Source: DATESG01 sp964480275 (GTDB lineage Bacteria; Bacillota_I; Bacilli_A; RFN20; CAG-826). From it: a stretch of DNA of 9,169 nt. Both the position numbers and the translations under genes were made by a program. This document shows positions 6,828-9,169 of the stretch, piece by piece (the stretch's first letter is position 1; the number at the start of each line of letters is the position of its first letter). Where the stretch lies: contig CAYZOC010000041.1 in the NCBI GenBank assembly GCA_964480275.1, positions 1 to 9,169 on the forward strand, read 5' to 3'. A model generated the notes under the pieces. That model was not told the origin of the DNA. It did not search any database and saw only the letters and a list, made by a program, of their open reading frames with translations.

Positions 6828-9169
6828 TTAAGCAGTTGGAATTGAGAACTCAAGCCATGCGTTTTGAGTACCAGATACTTTACCACCAATTACTGTGACG
6901 TAATACATTGTTAAGTCTAAGTATTCATCATCAGCAAGTCCAAGATCACCAGCAACATCAATTGTTACTGTCCATGTGCCATCTTCATTGAAGGTGATTG
7001 TCACGGATTCGTCATCTACTTCTAATTCAACGGGGTTTGCACCATCGTTATAGATTTCGAGGAAGACGAATTCAACTTGGACGTTTTCTGGATCACCAGC
7101 ATAGTAGATACCAGTAGCAGTAATGGTGAATGCACCTGTACCATCAGCTGGGCTAGCGGTGACTGAGTCTAGTTTGAATAGAGTTGCAGCAGCACCATTT
7201 TCGACAACTGCTCCACCGATTGCGGCGCCTAATAAGGCATCGAATGACCAGTAGACATCATCATAGAAGATTTCAGTTGTTGGAGTATTGGTATCGACAC
7301 CCCATGAGAGTGTGAAGCCACTACGGTTGTCACTACAAACAGTGTCCATGAAGGAGACTGGATCTAGTGTGTTACCACTAATTGAACCAAATGCTAAGTC
7401 GAAGTCGCCTTGCATTGGAGCATAGTAGGCATCCATCCAGTTGGCGGTTGCGTATGGATCGATGACAAGTTTGAATCCGTCAACTGCGTTATTAAACGCT
7501 TCTTCAAGTTGTTGCTTGACGATTTGACCTTCATCATTTACTTGGCTAACTGTTTGATAGATTAATTTTAGAGTAATTTCGGTAGGAGCAGCAGTTGTAC
7601 CGCGGGTATATTTACCTTCAGCAACTAATGCGTCCATTGCATCATTGAAGAACATTTCAGAAGCACCGAGGTTGAAACCAAAGGTGTCAGGTGAACGATC
7701 AGCAAGAATAGCTTTACCTGTGTCAGAATCACGGAATGAAACACCGGCTTCTGGGTCGATCATGTAAGCATCACTTAAGAATGCTTGAGCTGGGTTACGA
7801 CCATTATTAGCGGCTAAGGTTGCACGGTCAAGTGCGAAGTATAAGCCGTTTAAGAAGTCTTTATTGCTCATAACTGGTTTTAGATTCCAGAATGTTCCTG
7901 GTTCGTGTGGGTAGATTTCTCCATCAACACCGAATAATTCTTCCCAACGAGCTTGATCGGTAGCGTTGACTTGGAGTTTCCAAACGGTATCTCCTAAAGT
8001 TTTGCGTGTCCGTGGATCATTTTGATAAGACTTAAGTTGTGTTGGTGGAATACCAGCACTATCAAGTTTACCAGCAAGGAATTCTTGGAAAGCAACGTCT
8101 CTATTTTCAAGAATAGTATATTTGTAACCTTGGTGCGTTGCACGGTCGGCTTCAAAGAATGTAGGATTCTTTTTGAAGGCAAGTTGTTTAGCTTGTTGCC
8201 ATTCTTCTAAGGTATACATACCTAGTGAGAGAATGGAGTTAATGTTAGGTTTACCGTATTCTTCAACACCACCAATTGCATCAATAAATGATTGTGGAAC
8301 TGGTGAGAATAATGAACTTGATAGTCCATACATTGCGTAGAATGGAGTTTTTGGTGCGTTGAATTCAAATTCAATTGCGTTTTCTTCCTCGTTTAATTGA
8401 ATGCCAACATCATCCCAACTTGGTTCATCGCCTGCTTGGATAGCGGCAAGATAATCTGCAACGCCGACAAATCCGGATGATTGACTACCTAGATCTGTAG
8501 CACGGAATAGTTGACCATCTAACATCGCCTTAAATGGGGTTAGGTAGTCAGCAAGTTCGACTTGGCGGCCTTTGAAGGCTGCAACAGCAGGAACAGTAGA
8601 GAGAGTATCGTAAACGACATCTTCATCGGTTCTCACTTTAACTCGCCATTTTGTTGCCATACCATTTTCATCAGCATTTAATGCGATTGGTCTTTCGGTA
8701 GTGGCTAGTGATGGATACCATTCGTATCCAGTTTTGTCATCATTGAATTGGGTGCTCCAATATGATGATGAGACCATGGCGTGTAAGTCAGCCGTAACTG
8801 AGTCTTGGCCATCCCAGTAATTGATTGTACCTGGATCTTTTTCTTGCCATGTGTGGTAGTACATTTGATACTTGGTTTCTGGTTCTTGAGCAGCGGTCAT
8901 TGCGGTGTTAATTGTACCTTCTCCAACGCCGAAGCCATAACCTGGAACGTATGTATCGCTTGGTAATGTCAACCGTGTGTTGTACATGACGTTACCGGCG
9001 TTATCGGCAAACGGAATACCGCCCAGGAAGTTGTCAAGTACATAGCTTTCGAGTTCGCCAAGAATCTTTTCTTTTTCATCATAGCCAACTGCAGCATAGT
9101 TTTTGAGTCCTTGAGCCCATGGGGTATCATCAGTACTTGTTGGTTCTGTGGTACTTCCACTAGGTTCTT
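6828..9169 (-). CDS. oppA: Oligopeptide-binding protein OppA, 5' end beyond the window
   Basis: Extracytoplasmic solute-binding protein of the SBP_bac_5 (family 5) type, which captures peptides and delivers them to OppBC. At least 779 codons are visible, more than the usual 520-600, and the frame stays open to the right edge. The Met at 8987 is internal and not a start. At the edge is a Ser/Thr/Pro/Glu-rich linker (about 9123-9167), as found just after the lipid-modified cysteine of Gram-positive lipoproteins. The signal peptide and lipobox are therefore probably only tens of codons away, though not seen. Next comes LGGIPFADNAGNVMYN (about 8982-9031), then family landmarks: IEFEFNAPKTPFYA, GMYTLEEWQQ, FLAGKLDSAGIPPTQL and LNGLYFALDRATLA. 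The lobe ends near WSFDALLGAAIGGAVV. The last 115 or so residues (6831-7180) are a Val/Thr/Asp-rich beta domain with no counterpart in ordinary OppA. The gene leads the operon; its promoter is outside the window. Confidence 0.93.
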   Translation of the reverse strand, partial: EPSGSTTEPTSTDDTPWAQGLKNYAAVGYDEKEKILGELESYVLDNFLGGIPFADNAGNVMYNTRLTLPSDTYVPGYGFGVGEGTINTAMTAAQEPETKYQMYYHTWQEKDPGTINYWDGQDSVTADLHAMVSSSYWSTQFNDDKTGYEWYPSLATTERPIALNADENGMATKWRVKVRTDEDVVYDTLSTVPAVAAFKGRQVELADYLTPFKAMLDGQLFRATDLGSQSSGFVGVADYLAAIQAGDEPSWDDVGIQLNEEENAIEFEFNAPKTPFYAMYGLSSSLFSPVPQSFIDAIGGVEEYGKPNINSILSLGMYTLEEWQQAKQLAFKKNPTFFEADRATHQGYKYTILENRDVAFQEFLAGKLDSAGIPPTQLKSYQNDPRTRKTLGDTVWKLQVNATDQARWEELFGVDGEIYPHEPGTFWNLKPVMSNKDFLNGLYFALDRATLAANNGRNPAQAFLSDAYMIDPEAGVSFRDSDTGKAILADRSPDTFGFNLGASEMFFNDAMDALVAEGKYTRGTTAAPTEITLKLIYQTVSQVNDEGQIVKQQLEEAFNNAVDGFKLVIDPYATANWMDAYYAPMQGDFDLAFGSISGNTLDPVSFMDTVCSDNRSGFTLSWGVDTNTPTTEIFYDDVYWSFDALLGAAIGGAVVENGAAATLFKLDSVTASPADGTGAFTITATGIYYAGDPENVQVEFVFLEIYNDGANPVELEVDDESVTITFNEDGTWTVTIDVAGDLGLADDEYLDLTMYYVTVIGGKVSGTQNAWLEFSIPTA

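Noticed and set aside
8985..8987. ATG at 8987 as the oppA start
   Set aside because: It would remove the GGIP segment and the linker upstream, which are in the same open frame, and would leave the binding protein without a signal peptide.
8969..9160. Minus-strand open frame of 63 codons at the right end, a possible sign of a frameshift in oppA
   Set aside because: The oppA frame itself stays open from 8987 to the window edge and encodes a conserved-looking binding-protein N-terminus, so no frameshift is needed and this frame is a shadow.
1..9169. Mycoplasma-type genetic code (TGA as Trp), suggested by the Mollicutes-like transporter
   Set aside because: Trp codons are TGG throughout and all genes are full length under the standard code.

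Overview
The window carries most of one minus-strand operon for an ABC-type oligopeptide importer. In transcription order (right to left) it reads oppA (5' end beyond the right edge), oppB, oppC, oppD, oppF, then a small three-helix membrane protein that resembles DUF3899. A hairpin terminator follows, and about 270 bases of AT-rich DNA without a convincing gene reach the left edge.

The organism looks like a low-to-moderate-GC relative of the Bacillota/Mollicutes. Acholeplasmatales- or Izemoplasmatales-like bacteria, or a related Bacilli lineage, are my best guess. The reasons are the AT-rich intergenic DNA, the purine-rich Shine-Dalgarno sequences, and OppD/OppF C-terminal tails that resemble the streptococcal AmiE/AmiF type without cysteines. 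The general look of OppA also fits, with a short Ser/Thr/Pro/Glu linker and then a conserved GGIP segment. Tryptophan is encoded by TGG and all frames stay open under the standard code, which argues against Mycoplasma or Spiroplasma, where TGA is Trp. The taxonomic placement is inference.

Layout: 1-270 AT-rich spacer; 260-300 terminator for the operon; 308-733 DUF3899-like protein; 737-2137 oppF; 2130-3665 oppD; 3667-5676 oppC; 5678-6703 oppB; 6704-6827 spacer with a perfect 10-bp hairpin; 6828-9169 oppA (partial). Gaps from oppB down to the small gene are -8 to +3 bases, so those five genes are probably translationally coupled. The hairpin between oppA and oppB could let the binding protein be made in excess of the membrane complex.

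The machine itself is standard. OppA captures peptides outside the membrane, OppB and OppC form the channel, and OppD and OppF supply ATP hydrolysis; both ATPases keep all catalytic motifs. The unusual part is that four of the five subunits carry extra material. OppC has about 370 extracytoplasmic residues between its first and second membrane helices. OppD has about 160 charged helical residues after the Q-loop. OppF has about 120-135 similar residues before the Q-loop. OppA has a beta-rich C-terminal tail of about 115 residues. I see no separate new system such as a CRISPR array, toxin, phage element or RNA gene. These accessory domains are the most interesting content, and I cannot tell from one sequence whether they are already known in related genomes.
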